IMG/VR virus record: IMGVR_UViG_3300042308_001333
Coordinates: 1 to 30,624 of that record
Reading direction: 5' to 3' (one strand)
Length of the DNA: 30,624 nt
Origin: a virus
A program made the translations under genes and the position numbers. This document shows positions 14,446 to 23,293 of the stretch, piece after piece. Each line of letters opens with the position of its first letter. Position 1 is the stretch's first letter. Under the pieces are notes generated by a model that saw only the letters and a program-made list of their open reading frames with translations, made no database searches and had not been told where the DNA came from.

Positions 14446-15621
14446 TCAGAAGTGGCAGATCGAGAAACCAGCGTCGGCGCCGTCGGCGTCAAACTCGATG
14501 GCATGCGTGGCCAGGCCCTCGCGGTTGCGCGGATCGAAGGCCGTTGCCTTGGCGCTGGGCACGCAGAAGGCGAAGCGGTTGCCGGCGGTGCTGCCGATGA
14601 TGCCGGCCAGCGGCATGGCGGTGCCGGCCTTGAAGTTCGTCATCAGCCCGGCGGCGTAGGTGGTGTGTTGATAGGGGTCGAGGCTGCCGCCCATGGCGCG
14701 TTCCACCGGCACCGCGGCGCCGAAGCCCTCGCTGCTCTCGGGATCGTCGGGAAGGATGATGTTCACGCCGGTGTTGAGCTGCAGCGTCTTGATCTGGGCA
14801 AGGCGGCGATTGAACTGGCTCTGCCCCGCCACCCAGCGCGGCGGGACGATGGCGATGCGGGTGTTGGCGGCGGTGGCGGCGGCGCTGGGCAGCGAAGTCG
14901 CGGTCTTGGCGCCGTACTGGGCGCGCATCTCGAACGTCCAGTAGCCGATGCCGCCGGCTTCGAGCTGCAGCGAGGCGTTGCCCATGGCGCCGGTGAAGGT
15001 CCACAGCATGCCGTCGGCGTAGAAGTAGATGGTGAGGGTCTTGTACACGCTCTCATCGCTGGTCGGCGTGTAGAGCACGTTGATGGGGATCTGCAGCGTG
15101 CTGGAGGTCGTCATCGTGGTGCGGGTATCGGCCACGGTGATGACGCGACCGGCGGTGTAGTCGGTGATGACCGTGGTCCCGGGCGAAACCGCGGCGATGA
15201 TCAGCGGCATGCCGCGATACTGCTGCGCCGTGGTGCCGAAGGGGCTGGCCGCGGTCACGGTGGTGGTGGTGCCCGCCGTCGCCGCCGTGGGGGCGCCTAC
15301 GGCGCTGGCCGTGGTGGTTTCGGCAAAGGTGCAGGCCTGGAGGAACTTGCCCCACTCCGGGGCCGTGCCTGCCGTGCCGGAGCCACGCAGGGGCATGCGG
15401 ATGCGCAGGCGCGGGCGCAGGCCGCCGACCTGGCGGGCGGTGCGGTCGAGGCTGCCGTTGTATTCCGGGATGTCCAGAACCTGGGGATCGAACTGCACCT
15501 CGCAGTCGGCGCCGATCCAGTCGGTGGAGCCGACAGAGCCGCCGAAGATATCGGTGCCCACCGTGGTTTCGATCTTGGCCGCCAGCGCGGCGAACTTCAT
15601 GCGGACGAGATTGGTGGACAT
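14446..15621 (-). CDS. Major tail tube protein (391 aa)
   Basis: ATG at 15621 begins MSTNLVRMKFAALAAKIET. The protein is beta-rich with many Thr, Gly and Ala. An early domain (about 1-95) includes TDWIGADCEVQFDPQVLDIP and an Arg-rich stretch, a Thr/Ala-rich linker or Ig-like insertion lies at about 105-180, and a second beta domain (about 195-390) includes LTIYFYADGMLWTFTGAMGN and LEAGGIGYWTFEMRAQYG. The last motif is typical of phage tail tube proteins. Position between the tail-terminator-like gene and the G/GT chaperones supports this. The subunits would stack as hexameric rings around the tape measure. Exact family is not certain. Confidence 0.8.
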   Translation of the reverse strand: MSTNLVRMKFAALAAKIETTVGTDIFGGSVGSTDWIGADCEVQFDPQVLDIPEYNGSLDRTARQVGGLRPRLRIRMPLRGSGTAGTAPEWGKFLQACTFAETTTASAVGAPTAATAGTTTTVTAASPFGTTAQQYRGMPLIIAAVSPGTTVITDYTAGRVITVADTRTTMTTSSTLQIPINVLYTPTSDESVYKTLTIYFYADGMLWTFTGAMGNASLQLEAGGIGYWTFEMRAQYGAKTATSLPSAAATAANTRIAIVPPRWVAGQSQFNRRLAQIKTLQLNTGVNIILPDDPESSEGFGAAVPVERAMGGSLDPYQHTTYAAGLMTNFKAGTAMPLAGIIGSTAGNRFAFCVPSAKATAFDPRNREGLATHAIEFDADGADAGFSICHF

Positions 15622-15678
15622 GGCGCGGAGGCTCCATCAGGAATGCGGGCCTTGCCGAAGGGCGGATGCGGCGAGGCT

Positions 15679-16116
15679 TCAGGCCACCAATGGGCCGAGG
15701 CAAAGCATCGTGAAGCGGGCGGTGAACTCGCCGACCGGCTTGGCCGATTCCTCTGCATCCAGCAGCCGCAACTCCGCCCCTTCCTGGGCAGGCTCGCCCA
15801 AGCTGGAGGTGCTGGGCGTCCAACCGGAGAGGGCGGCAACGGTGCTGGCGTGCAGTTCGGCCATGGCCTGTTCGGCGAGGATGTCGGTGCGCGCCCTGAC
15901 ATAGCCGGTGACGGCGAAGGACAGCGTGTAGTGGACGGCAAGCGGTTCGGCCGCCTCGTCTGCCGACCAATCCGTGCCGGTCAGCACCAGGCGGGGCAGC
16001 GGTTCCTTGTCCACATCCACCGCGGCGCGGCGGGCGCGCTCCACCGTGGCGGTGGGGATTTGCGTGGTGAGGCGCGCGGCGATTGCGGCGAGGGCGGTTT
16101 CGCGGAGGGCGGTCAT
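15679..16116 (-). CDS. Minor tail protein / tail terminator-like (145 aa)
   Basis: ATG at 16116 overlaps the upstream stop (ATGA). The product starts MTALRETALAAIAARLTTQI, a helix typical of gpU-like tail terminators and tail-completion proteins, followed by ERARRAAVDVDKEPLPRLVL. A beta part follows with HYTLSFAVTGYVRART, then helix and strand with KPVGEFTARFTMLCLG. It lies between the head-tail joining protein and the tube protein, which is the usual place of the terminator that caps the tail tube. The longer upstream-extended frame is a shadow of the neighbouring gene. Confidence 0.75.
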   Translation of the reverse strand: MTALRETALAAIAARLTTQIPTATVERARRAAVDVDKEPLPRLVLTGTDWSADEAAEPLAVHYTLSFAVTGYVRARTDILAEQAMAELHASTVAALSGWTPSTSSLGEPAQEGAELRLLDAEESAKPVGEFTARFTMLCLGPLVA

Positions 16117-16421
16117 GTGGTGGCCGGCTCGCTCAACGTCAGCTTCCACGACAGCCCAAGCACGTCGCGCTCCGTGTCCTCCACCGCGTAGGTGGCGGCC
16201 CCGATGCGCAGCTCGTCGCCCTTTTGCGGCGTGTCGGTGATCGCCGCCGCGCGGATCTCGGCCTGCATCGTGCCGGCGCGGGCCGTACCGATGACGTCGG
16301 TGGGCTGGGACAGGATCACGCGGACGCTCTGCCAGGTGTAGGGGGGGCGGCGGAACGAGGCCGCGGTGCCCATGTTGGCGTCGGCGTGCAGGGTGGTGAG
16401 GGCGGTGGCGAAGGCGGTCAT
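16113..16421 (-). CDS. Head-tail joining protein, gpFII-like (102 aa)
   Basis: ATG at 16421 overlaps the stop of the glycosyltransferase gene by 4 bases. The protein is 102 residues: helix MTAFATALTTLHAD, then strands with YTWQSVRVILSQPTD, TMQAEIRAAAI, PQKGDELRIGAATYAVEDTE and WKLTLSEP. The KGDELRIGAATYAV pattern is that of small beta-barrel head-tail joining proteins such as lambda FII. It would attach at the head-tail interface after packaging. Position and size both fit. Confidence 0.72.
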   Translation of the reverse strand: MTAFATALTTLHADANMGTAASFRRPPYTWQSVRVILSQPTDVIGTARAGTMQAEIRAAAITDTPQKGDELRIGAATYAVEDTERDVLGLSWKLTLSEPATT

Positions 16422-17305
16422 TTGCTAGCCACCGCGGCAGCCACCGTAGCCACCATGTCCGCGTCACCTTGGCGCACCGCGTAGGATGAGGGGGGGATAC
16501 TGGACGTTTGTCCCATCACCAGTCCCACCCGATGCACTGCAGGAGGTGCGACTGGTTTGGCAGCAGCCGGCTTCTCCTCCGGCGGGTTCACAAAGACCGA
16601 AGTCGGATCACCCTCAAACGTGGTCGTCCCGTTGTGGGTGAGCAGGATGAACGGGTCCAGCAGCACGCGCCCGCCGATCTGGCGCCAGCGCATGCAGAAC
16701 GCGTAATCCTCGCTCCAATACTGGCGCGTTTCGGGATCGGTGTAGCAGCCGAACAGGTCGAGGATTTGCACCTCCCCCGTGGCGCCGTCCCGATACCAGA
16801 GATCATGGTAGGCGCCGGCCATCTTCATCGCCACGTCGCGGGAGATGCAGACGAAGCCGCCGGCCAGGCACATGATCTCGACCAGCCCGGATTCCGACAC
16901 CACCGCGCCCTGTTGCAGCGGCACCATGGCGGGGTCGTAGCGGTCGCGGTTCTTCTTCGCGTAGGTGCCGCCCACCAGTGCGTTCGGGTTGGCCTGGGAA
17001 TGGGCCACCAGCCGCAGCACATCGCGCCCGGTGAAACCAATGTCGGCGTCGATGAAGACGAGGTGCGAGGCGTCGCTGGCCAGGAAGTCATGCAGGACGC
17101 GGTTGCGGCCCCGCGGAATCAGGCTCTCGTTGCGCACGGTATGCAGGCCCAGCGAGATCCCGCGCCGGGCGCATTCCTGCTGGAGATCGAACACCCCCAG
17201 CAGGTAGCGGTCGAAGCACTGGCCGCCGTACATCGGCGTTCCAATCAGGATGCCCGTGGGCGTCCTGGCCAGTTCCATCGGCGGCGCGGTGTCGCGTACC
17301 GTCAT
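16418..17305 (-). CDS. Glycosyltransferase-like protein in the head operon (295 aa)
   Basis: ATG at 17305 follows the decoration gene stop by 3 bases. The N-terminal 30 residues are a flexible leader, then a Rossmann-type GT-A fold: ILIGTPMYGGQCFDRYL (about 19-35), HTVRNESLIPRGRNRVLHDF and LVFIDADIGF (about 82-91), in which D86 and D88 form the DxD metal- and sugar-nucleotide-binding motif. Further on come GGTYAKKN, LAGGFVCISRDV, FGCYTDPETRQYWSEDYAFCMRW (pieces; E/D acceptor-region residues) and LLTHNGTT. This is a well-formed family member, not a fragment. The C-terminal 60 residues are Pro/Ala-rich and probably disordered. Acting in the cytoplasm, it could sugar-modify a virion protein or the host surface. 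The acceptor is not known. Confidence 0.85.
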   Translation of the reverse strand: MTVRDTAPPMELARTPTGILIGTPMYGGQCFDRYLLGVFDLQQECARRGISLGLHTVRNESLIPRGRNRVLHDFLASDASHLVFIDADIGFTGRDVLRLVAHSQANPNALVGGTYAKKNRDRYDPAMVPLQQGAVVSESGLVEIMCLAGGFVCISRDVAMKMAGAYHDLWYRDGATGEVQILDLFGCYTDPETRQYWSEDYAFCMRWRQIGGRVLLDPFILLTHNGTTTFEGDPTSVFVNPPEEKPAAAKPVAPPAVHRVGLVMGQTSSIPPSSYAVRQGDADMVATVAAAVASK

Positions 17306-17308
17306 GGG

Positions 17309-17653
17309 CTACAGCGCGTTGGGGTTGAGCGCGATGGTTGCCGTGGTGTCGGTATTGCCCACCGCCGCCAGAAACACCCCGACCTTGGTGTTCGACGTCG
17401 CCGAGATGCCAACGATCGAGTTGGTGTTGTCCCAGTAGGCGATGGCGCCGGCCGCGGCGCTGGTGCTGACGGCGTTGGCCTTGGCCAGCGTCCAAACACC
17501 GCCGCGGGCCAGCGCCACGTTGGCGCCGCTGTCGGCATTGGCCAGGGCCACGCCGTAGAGCTGGGTGCCGACGATGACCACGCGGCCAGCGACGACGTTG
17601 TGCGGGGCCGCGACGGTCAGCAGATCGCCCGGCCCAACATAGTTGTTTGCCAT
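17309..17653 (-). CDS. Capsid decoration protein, DUF2190 family (114 aa)
   Basis: ATG at 17653 lies 25 bases after the capsid gene stop. The 114-residue product begins MANNYVGPGDLLTVAAPHNV and contains VAGRVVIVGTQLYGVALANA and ARGGVWTLAKANAVST, the pattern of DUF2190. These small beta-rich proteins attach to or stabilise the capsid (decoration or cement role). It directly follows the major capsid gene, as in other members. Confident identification from sequence pattern. Confidence 0.88.
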   Translation of the reverse strand: MANNYVGPGDLLTVAAPHNVVAGRVVIVGTQLYGVALANADSGANVALARGGVWTLAKANAVSTSAAAGAIAYWDNTNSIVGISATSNTKVGVFLAAVGNTDTTATIALNPNAL

Positions 17654-17678
17654 GTCTCAGTCTCCTTGCTTGGGCCGA

Positions 17679-19646
17679 TCAGGCGCCGGGGTTGAAGTAG
17701 CCGCCGCGGTGGTCGACGGCGCCAACGGCGAAGTCGTGGATCACCTCGATGGCAAGGCCGTCGGTGCCGGGCACGTACTGCTGCACCCGAACCATCGGCG
17801 CGGTCTGGCCGTTCACGTAGCCGTAGACGTAGACCGGCGCGGACGCGGGGTCGGCGAACAGATACCAGCGATTGCCGGTCAGGTTCGCGTCGCTGATCGG
17901 GGTCAGGTCGGAGTAGAGGCCGACATTGGCTCCGCTCTCCGGGCTCACGCGCGTGGTGTAGCGGATCGCCGCGCCACGGTAGGCCGCGCCGGTCAGCAGG
18001 TAGCGCGGGGTGATGTTCAGCTTGATGCCGTCCAGGCTGGTCTGCGCCATCATGGCAGCGTAGGCGGTATCCAGCGTGCTCTCGCTGATCGCGCCGCCGG
18101 AAGCTGCCTTGTTGGCCCGGGTGGCACCGGTGGTGAAGACCGCACCGGTGGAGGTCGAGAGCGTCGGGCCGTCGCCGCTGGCGGTGTTCACCAAGGCATA
18201 GGCCAGCGCGTTCTCGTAGTCGGCGACGCGGCGGCCGATCATGGCACCGAAATCGGTGAAGGCGCCGAGGTCGTCGTTGACCAGCGCCTGCCGGGTGATG
18301 CGGACCTGGCGGGCATAGGTCTTCGGCGTGATGCTTTCGCGCTTCTCGCTGATCGTGCCGGCGGTGATCGCGCCGCCCTCGGCCAGCTCCGCCAGCGCCG
18401 GGAAATCGCCGGCCATCAGGAACTTGTGCGCCTTGAAGTCGGCGAACGAGCGCTGGCCGAAGAACGTGCGGTAGGACGGCGATGCCGCGGTAAAGCCGGC
18501 CATCAGCATCTTGTTCCCGGCGGCTTCCAGCAGCAGCGGGAAGTCGCTGGTGGTGTGGAACGAGCGCTCCACCAGGCGGGCGCGGTCGCGGAAGGTGACG
18601 CGCTCGCCGCGGGCCCCGGCCAGCTCCATCAGCATTTCGGAAGGGCGCAGGTTGGCGAACTCGCGAAAGCGCGGGTTGGTGTCGGCGGCCGTGGCCAGCG
18701 CCGGCATGGCGCGGACCGCGATGGCGTCGGCCATGGCTGCGATCATCTGCGCCGGGTCGTCGTTCGACGGGCCGCTGTTCGGCGAGGCCGGGATGCTCGG
18801 CGCCGGGCCGCGCTTCACGGCTTCGTCCCACAGCGCGGAGCGCAGGGCTTCGGCCGTCCAGCCCTCGCTCTGCGCGCGCTGGTGCAGCGGGTCCACCGTC
18901 TCGGCCGGCACCATGGCGCGGGCCGCGGTCACGATCGGCAGCAGGGAGGAGATGCGGGCGCGTTCGGCCGTGACGGCCTCCTGCGTTGCACGGGCGGCGT
19001 CGGCGGCGGGGACGGAATCCGCCGGGGGCTGGTCTGTCATGGTGGGGGACTCCGTAGGAGGTTCGGGTGCAGTCACCTCGGCCGGAAGGTCCGGCTCCAG
19101 CGCGGTCATGCGGGGTTGCGGGGAATCGCTGCGGACGCCCGCAGCGGCGTCGACAGGAACGGCGACAAGGGAAATCTCGTAGGGCTCCCAATCGACGGCG
19201 CGGTGGACGGTCAGGGCGCCGTCGCGGATCGGTTCGTACTTGAACACGCGGTAGCCGACGCTGACGCTGCGGAGCGTGCCTTCCACGATGCGGTGCCAGA
19301 TCGGCTCCACATCGGGCGCGCGGGACATTTGCAGCGTCGCGATGCCGCGGCCCCGCTCCACGCGGGCCGACACCACGCGGCCGATCACGCTGGCGGCGCC
19401 TTGCATGCGGTGGGTATCAAGCACCGGTGCCTGGCCGGACGTGAGGCGGTCCATGCGGACGGCGCCCATGTCCAGTTCTTCCATAATCTGGCCGAGCGCC
19501 GGCACGTAGTTGGCTGCGCGCGCGCCGGTGCTCCAGACCACGTCAACGGTGCGGTCGGCTTCGTTTACGCTCATCGGGGCGGCCAGCGCGCGCGCGGCCA
19601 CCATGACCACCTCGGGGGGCGGCGCCTGTTCCGTCTCGTCCGTCAT
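17679..19646 (-). CDS. Prohead protease-major capsid protein fusion (655 aa)
   Basis: ATG at 19646 overlaps the portal stop by 4 bases. Residues about 20-175 are a prohead serine-protease domain: VLDTHRMQGAASVIGRV with H79 as probable catalytic His and EGTLRSVSVGYRVFKYE with S127 or S129 as probable nucleophile. Residues about 180-210 are a Pro/Thr/Glu-rich linker. Residues 225-330 are helical and scaffold-like, and about 330-655 form the HK97-type capsid part with FREFANLRPSEML, FADFKAHKFLMAGDFPAL and TISEKRESITPKTYARQVRI. The protease would cut itself and the scaffold region free during head maturation. An internal ATG at codon 203 (19040) with GGAG upstream may also give a shorter capsid-only product. 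Confidence 0.88.
   Translation of the reverse strand: MTDETEQAPPPEVVMVAARALAAPMSVNEADRTVDVVWSTGARAANYVPALGQIMEELDMGAVRMDRLTSGQAPVLDTHRMQGAASVIGRVVSARVERGRGIATLQMSRAPDVEPIWHRIVEGTLRSVSVGYRVFKYEPIRDGALTVHRAVDWEPYEISLVAVPVDAAAGVRSDSPQPRMTALEPDLPAEVTAPEPPTESPTMTDQPPADSVPAADAARATQEAVTAERARISSLLPIVTAARAMVPAETVDPLHQRAQSEGWTAEALRSALWDEAVKRGPAPSIPASPNSGPSNDDPAQMIAAMADAIAVRAMPALATAADTNPRFREFANLRPSEMLMELAGARGERVTFRDRARLVERSFHTTSDFPLLLEAAGNKMLMAGFTAASPSYRTFFGQRSFADFKAHKFLMAGDFPALAELAEGGAITAGTISEKRESITPKTYARQVRITRQALVNDDLGAFTDFGAMIGRRVADYENALAYALVNTASGDGPTLSTSTGAVFTTGATRANKAASGGAISESTLDTAYAAMMAQTSLDGIKLNITPRYLLTGAAYRGAAIRYTTRVSPESGANVGLYSDLTPISDANLTGNRWYLFADPASAPVYVYGYVNGQTAPMVRVQQYVPGTDGLAIEVIHDFAVGAVDHRGGYFNPGA
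19037..19055 (-). promoter_or_regulatory. Possible internal translation start within capsid fusion gene
   Basis: GGAG lies about 9 bases before an in-frame ATG at 19040 (codon 203, MTDQPPADS), located in the linker between the protease and scaffold-capsid parts. Nested starts of this kind are known in lambda C/Nu3. The site could yield a 453-residue product without the protease. This is inference from position of the motif only. Confidence 0.4.
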
Positions 19647-21154
19647 ACTTGTGGCTCCGGTGCCGGCTCGCGCCGAGGCTGCGCGGCGCCGGTGGCCGCA
19701 ATCTCAATCGCCGCGATCTGCGCGGCATCCTGGGCGGCGCCCGACTTGGCGACGCGGCGGGGGTCGGTGTCGAGCGACACGCCGGCACCATCAAGCAGCG
19801 CGTTGTTTTCTTTGTAGCTGCCCACCGTCTCCTTGACGGTGTAGCCAAACCCGGCCACCGCCTCGGAAAGCGGCACAAACCCGGCGCGAACCTGCGCCAC
19901 AAGCGCCGTCGTGTCCTTCAGCGGATCAATCATCTCATGCGGCGGCGGGACATGCTCCACCGCGGGCATCTCTGCTTCCCACAACCCCAGCATCGCGCCT
20001 TGCACGTGGAACCGATCGGCGACGCGCGCCACAAACATCGGGATCAGCATCCCGTATTGGATTTGCTCGCACAGCCGGCGGAACTCGATCTTGCCGGCGC
20101 GCAGGCTGGAATAGTTGGCCTGGGTCAGGTCGCCGGAAACCTGGTCGTAGGTGAGTCCAGAGCCTACGGCGCCGGCTTCCAGCGCGCGCTTGGCCAGCGA
20201 GACATGGGAACCGCCACTGGAGGGGTTGATGGCATCGAAAGACGAGCCGGCACCGTTGGTGCGGCGATACAGCAGCAAGCCCGGCTCGAAAGTCTCCACC
20301 ACGTTGCCGCGGGCATCGCGGAACAGGCCATCCGAGCCTTGCGTTTCCGTGCCCGAGGTTGACGCGGCGCCGATGACGCCCTCGCTCTCATCCGTCACGG
20401 CGCCGACCAGGCAAGCCTCGATCTTGGCCTTCTGCAGCAGCGCGGCCTCGTAGTCGCTGAGGTCGCGAAGGTGGCGCAGCACCGGCGCCAGCCACGACAC
20501 GTCGCGCAACTGGCCGGGCCGGCGCTTGCGGAAGACGTGCATCACCTCCGAGGCCGGCACGCGCACGCTTTCGACCGCGACGGCGTCAAAGATCCAGGAA
20601 TTCCCGGGGTGGGTTCGATACAGCCAATAGGCAGCTGGGCGGCCCGTTTCGTCCAGGCCAATGCCCTGCACGGTGCGCTCGCCGTTGATGATCCCGTTGC
20701 GCGAGGAATCGAGAAAGTCGCTTTCCAGCACCTGCAGGCGCAACCCGATCGGGTTGGCTGGCGTCGGCCGGGAAAACAGGAATCGAACGAAGACCTCGCC
20801 GCTCTCGACCACGCCGCGAATCACCAGCGCCTGCATGGCCGCGAAGTTTTGGTGCCCTTCGGCGTCGCATTCCAGGCCGCCAGCCCAGCGCTTCCAAACT
20901 GCCGCGTGCTGTTCATCCGGCCAGGCGGTTGTGATGCCGGAGCCGACTGCATTGCCCGCCCAGAGATCCACGATGCGCGCGCCGTAGGGGTTGTTCCGCA
21001 CCGCCTCGCGAGCGCGCCGCGCAACAGTGTGGGCAGCCGCGCCGACCTCCGCCGTGGCAGAGGCGCCGCTGTCCCGAAACGTCGTCCCACGGTCGTTCTG
21101 CGCCGCCGCATAGGCACGCTTGGCGCCAAACCCGAGCCAGGAGAGCAGGCCCAT
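19643..21154 (-). CDS. Portal protein, lambda gpB-type (503 aa)
   Basis: ATG at 21154 shares its first base with the stop of the gpW-like gene (TGATG) and begins MGLLSWLGFGAKRAYAAAQN. Typical portal patterns follow: NNPYGARIVDLWAGNAVGSG (about 55-74), QALVIRGVVESGEVFVRFLF, LRLQVLESDFLD, GLDETGRPAAYWLYRTHPG, VMHVFRKRRPGQLRDVSWLA, and LRAGKIEFRRLCEQIQYGML. These match the lambda-B portal family, which forms a ring at one capsid vertex for DNA entry. The length of about 500 is normal. The C-terminal Ala/Pro-rich tail is common. Downstream protease-capsid fusion overlaps it by 4 bases, so expression is coupled. Confidence 0.92.
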   Translation of the reverse strand: MGLLSWLGFGAKRAYAAAQNDRGTTFRDSGASATAEVGAAAHTVARRAREAVRNNPYGARIVDLWAGNAVGSGITTAWPDEQHAAVWKRWAGGLECDAEGHQNFAAMQALVIRGVVESGEVFVRFLFSRPTPANPIGLRLQVLESDFLDSSRNGIINGERTVQGIGLDETGRPAAYWLYRTHPGNSWIFDAVAVESVRVPASEVMHVFRKRRPGQLRDVSWLAPVLRHLRDLSDYEAALLQKAKIEACLVGAVTDESEGVIGAASTSGTETQGSDGLFRDARGNVVETFEPGLLLYRRTNGAGSSFDAINPSSGGSHVSLAKRALEAGAVGSGLTYDQVSGDLTQANYSSLRAGKIEFRRLCEQIQYGMLIPMFVARVADRFHVQGAMLGLWEAEMPAVEHVPPPHEMIDPLKDTTALVAQVRAGFVPLSEAVAGFGYTVKETVGSYKENNALLDGAGVSLDTDPRRVAKSGAAQDAAQIAAIEIAATGAAQPRREPAPEPQV

Positions 21155-21354
21155 CAGTAGCCCCGATCGAAACGCACGAGGGTGGACCGCGGCGGGCGGC
21201 TGGTGCTGACCACACCCGCGATCGTGGCGCGCACCTTCAGCAGTTCGGTTGCGCTCTGGTACGTCACTTCGCGACCGTCGGCGTAGCGGACGCGCAGGGC
21301 GCCGGTTGCCAGCGCTGCCTCCACCGTGGCGAGGTCGGCTGTTGTCCACGCCAT
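21154..21354 (-). CDS. gpW-like head-tail joining protein (66 aa)
   Basis: ATG at 21354 opens a 66-residue protein MAWTTADLATVEAALATGAL with VRYADGREVTYQSATELLKV. The pattern of an N-terminal helix with T/SxxDLxxxExAxxxG and a VRYADGREVTY beta hairpin is that of the gpW family, which joins the portal to the tail after DNA packaging. It sits between terminase and portal, as in lambda (W between A and B). Size 66 matches lambda W at 68. Confidence 0.88.
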   Translation of the reverse strand: MAWTTADLATVEAALATGALRVRYADGREVTYQSATELLKVRATIAGVVSTSRPPRSTLVRFDRGY

Positions 21355-21370
21355 TGCCGCCTCCTTCGCC

Positions 21371-23293
21371 TCAGCGGCGCTGAATCCAGTTGCTCTCGCG
21401 AAACTTGACCGCCGGGGCCGCTACCGCAGGTGCCGGCATGACCGCGGCCACATCGGCCGGCACCGGCGCGACCTGCACGCCCATGGCATCCGCCATCCGG
21501 TCCCAGCGCCCGACGCTCCAGGCATCCATGCCCATCGCCGCAGTTGCCGCCCGGGCGTACACCCGGCAGTCAAGCGCCTCGTTGCGTTCGCGGGTTTTCA
21601 CCCATTCCATCTTGGTAAACCCGCCTTTGCCGCGGCGGGCCATCAGCTGCTCGGCGGTGATCTGCCGGCAGAATTCTTCCCCGGCGGCGTGGGTGGGGAG
21701 ATGCACGTAACCCTGGGGGAACGGCTCGCCGCTTTCTTCCGTCGGCCGGTCCAGTTTCAGCCAGCCGTAAAGCTCGCCCTTGAGGTAGCTTGACCCCACT
21801 GGCCAGACCTTGAGGCCGCCCATCTTCGCGCCGTTGCGCCGGATCTCGGTCTTGCTCGGCAGGCCGATGGCTTGCCGCAGTGCGTCCTGGCCCTTCACCG
21901 CTATCACCCGGGGGCCAGCGCTGCGCGTGAAGGCGTAGACCTCCGCCGTGGTGGTGCCGTCGCCGCTGTCCACTGCGGTCATGGACAGGCCCAGCAGTTG
22001 CCCGCTGGCGTGGCGCCATTGCTCATCCAGGACCGTCCGCAGCGCCTGCCACACGGCGGATTCGAAAGGGTTGCCAGGCAAGACGCGGTGCCCGATCAGC
22101 CAACTCTGCTTGTCGCGGCCCCAGGCGTAGATGCTGACCTCAATCCGGTCCCGCTGCACGTCTGCGCCCGCCGTCAGAAACAGCCCGCCGGCCGGGATCG
22201 TGCCGGGCTCCCATTCCTCGCGCCGGTCATAGAGCCGTTGCCAGTCCGGGGCCTCGCCGCGTTCCTGCCAGGTCTCGCCCAGCACGGTGTTCTTGAACGT
22301 CTTCAGGGCTTGATCCTTGCCCTGCGCCGCTTCCCAATCGCGCGCGATCTGTTCCCAGGACAGCCAACCCACCGGGGAATACAGGCTCGAAATATGGAAC
22401 CCGACGACGCCCGGCGAAGTCGCCTCAGCCGTTGCGCGCCACTCGCCGGCACCGAGCATCCACGTCTTGTGGCGTTCCGGGATCGGCGTTTCGCAGTCTT
22501 CGCACACATAGGCGGCCGTTTCGGGCCGGCCCTTCTCCCATCGCAGGCGTTCGAACTGAAGCCATTGCATGGCGCCACAATGCGGGCACGGCAGGAAGTA
22601 GCGCCGCTGGTCGCTGGCCTCGTATTCCCGTTCGATCCGCGACTGGCCCGCGATCGTCGGCGTGGAAACCAGAAATTCCTTCTTCCGCCGGCCAAAGGTG
22701 CGGGCGCGCGCCGACGCCAGCGCGATCGGATCGCCTTCGCCCTCCACATCGCCCGGATAGGCGTCCACCTCGTCCATGAACAGGTAGCGGGCCGACATGG
22801 ACCGCAGCCCGACGGCACTGTTGGCGCCGGTGATGACGAGCTGGCCGCCGGCAAAGTCCTTCGACAGCATCGTGTTGCCGCTGTCGCGTTCCCGGGCCGC
22901 GGCAACGTAGCCGCGCAGGCTCGGGGTTTCCTCCAGCAACGGCTCGATGCGCTGGCGGCTAAACCGCTTCCCCAGTTCCACCGTGGGCTGCACGGTCAGC
23001 ATCGGGCCCGGCGCGTGCTGGATCACGTAGCCGATCCAGTTGTTTCCGCTCTCCGTCGCGCCGACCTGTGCGCCCTTCATGAACACCACCCGTTGCGCCG
23101 AGTGGGACGGCGAAAGGCAATCCATGATTTCGGCGAGGTATGGCGTGCGAGCGTTGCGCCATGGGCCCGGTTCGGCGCTGCCCTTGCTGGACAGCATGCG
23201 GTTTGCTTCGGCCCATTCGGAGACGGTGAGGAGCGGTTCGGGCTTGATCCCGGCACGCCACGCGGCCTGGATTTCCGCAACGCCGTCGGACAT
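21371..23293 (-). CDS. Terminase large subunit, GpA-type (640 aa)
   Basis: ATG at 23293 shares a base with the small-subunit stop. The protein is 640 residues, normal for GpA. FMKGAQVGATES (71-82) is the deviant Walker A region; LFMDEVD (171-177) is Walker B with D174 and E175. Two CxxC pairs (CPHC at 236-239, CEDC at 264-267) form a zinc-binding insertion typical of GpA. The nuclease region has AGADVQRDRIEVSIYAWG (D378) and TAVDSGDGTTTAEVYAF (D442). These fit the translocating ATPase plus cos-cleaving nuclease that packages DNA into the procapsid. The lambda-type arrangement predicts cohesive-end packaging; the cos site is not identified in this window. Confidence 0.96.
   Translation of the reverse strand: MSDGVAEIQAAWRAGIKPEPLLTVSEWAEANRMLSSKGSAEPGPWRNARTPYLAEIMDCLSPSHSAQRVVFMKGAQVGATESGNNWIGYVIQHAPGPMLTVQPTVELGKRFSRQRIEPLLEETPSLRGYVAAARERDSGNTMLSKDFAGGQLVITGANSAVGLRSMSARYLFMDEVDAYPGDVEGEGDPIALASARARTFGRRKKEFLVSTPTIAGQSRIEREYEASDQRRYFLPCPHCGAMQWLQFERLRWEKGRPETAAYVCEDCETPIPERHKTWMLGAGEWRATAEATSPGVVGFHISSLYSPVGWLSWEQIARDWEAAQGKDQALKTFKNTVLGETWQERGEAPDWQRLYDRREEWEPGTIPAGGLFLTAGADVQRDRIEVSIYAWGRDKQSWLIGHRVLPGNPFESAVWQALRTVLDEQWRHASGQLLGLSMTAVDSGDGTTTAEVYAFTRSAGPRVIAVKGQDALRQAIGLPSKTEIRRNGAKMGGLKVWPVGSSYLKGELYGWLKLDRPTEESGEPFPQGYVHLPTHAAGEEFCRQITAEQLMARRGKGGFTKMEWVKTRERNEALDCRVYARAATAAMGMDAWSVGRWDRMADAMGVQVAPVPADVAAVMPAPAVAAPAVKFRESNWIQRR

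Noticed and set aside
14377-16191. Plus-strand open frame of about 600 codons opposite tail genes
   Set aside because: Antisense to three supported genes with overlapping starts; composition typical of GC-rich shadows.
17643-19817. Plus-strand open frame of over 700 codons opposite the capsid gene
   Set aside because: It is a shadow of the capsid fusion gene; Arg/His/Gly-rich composition and no recognisable motif.
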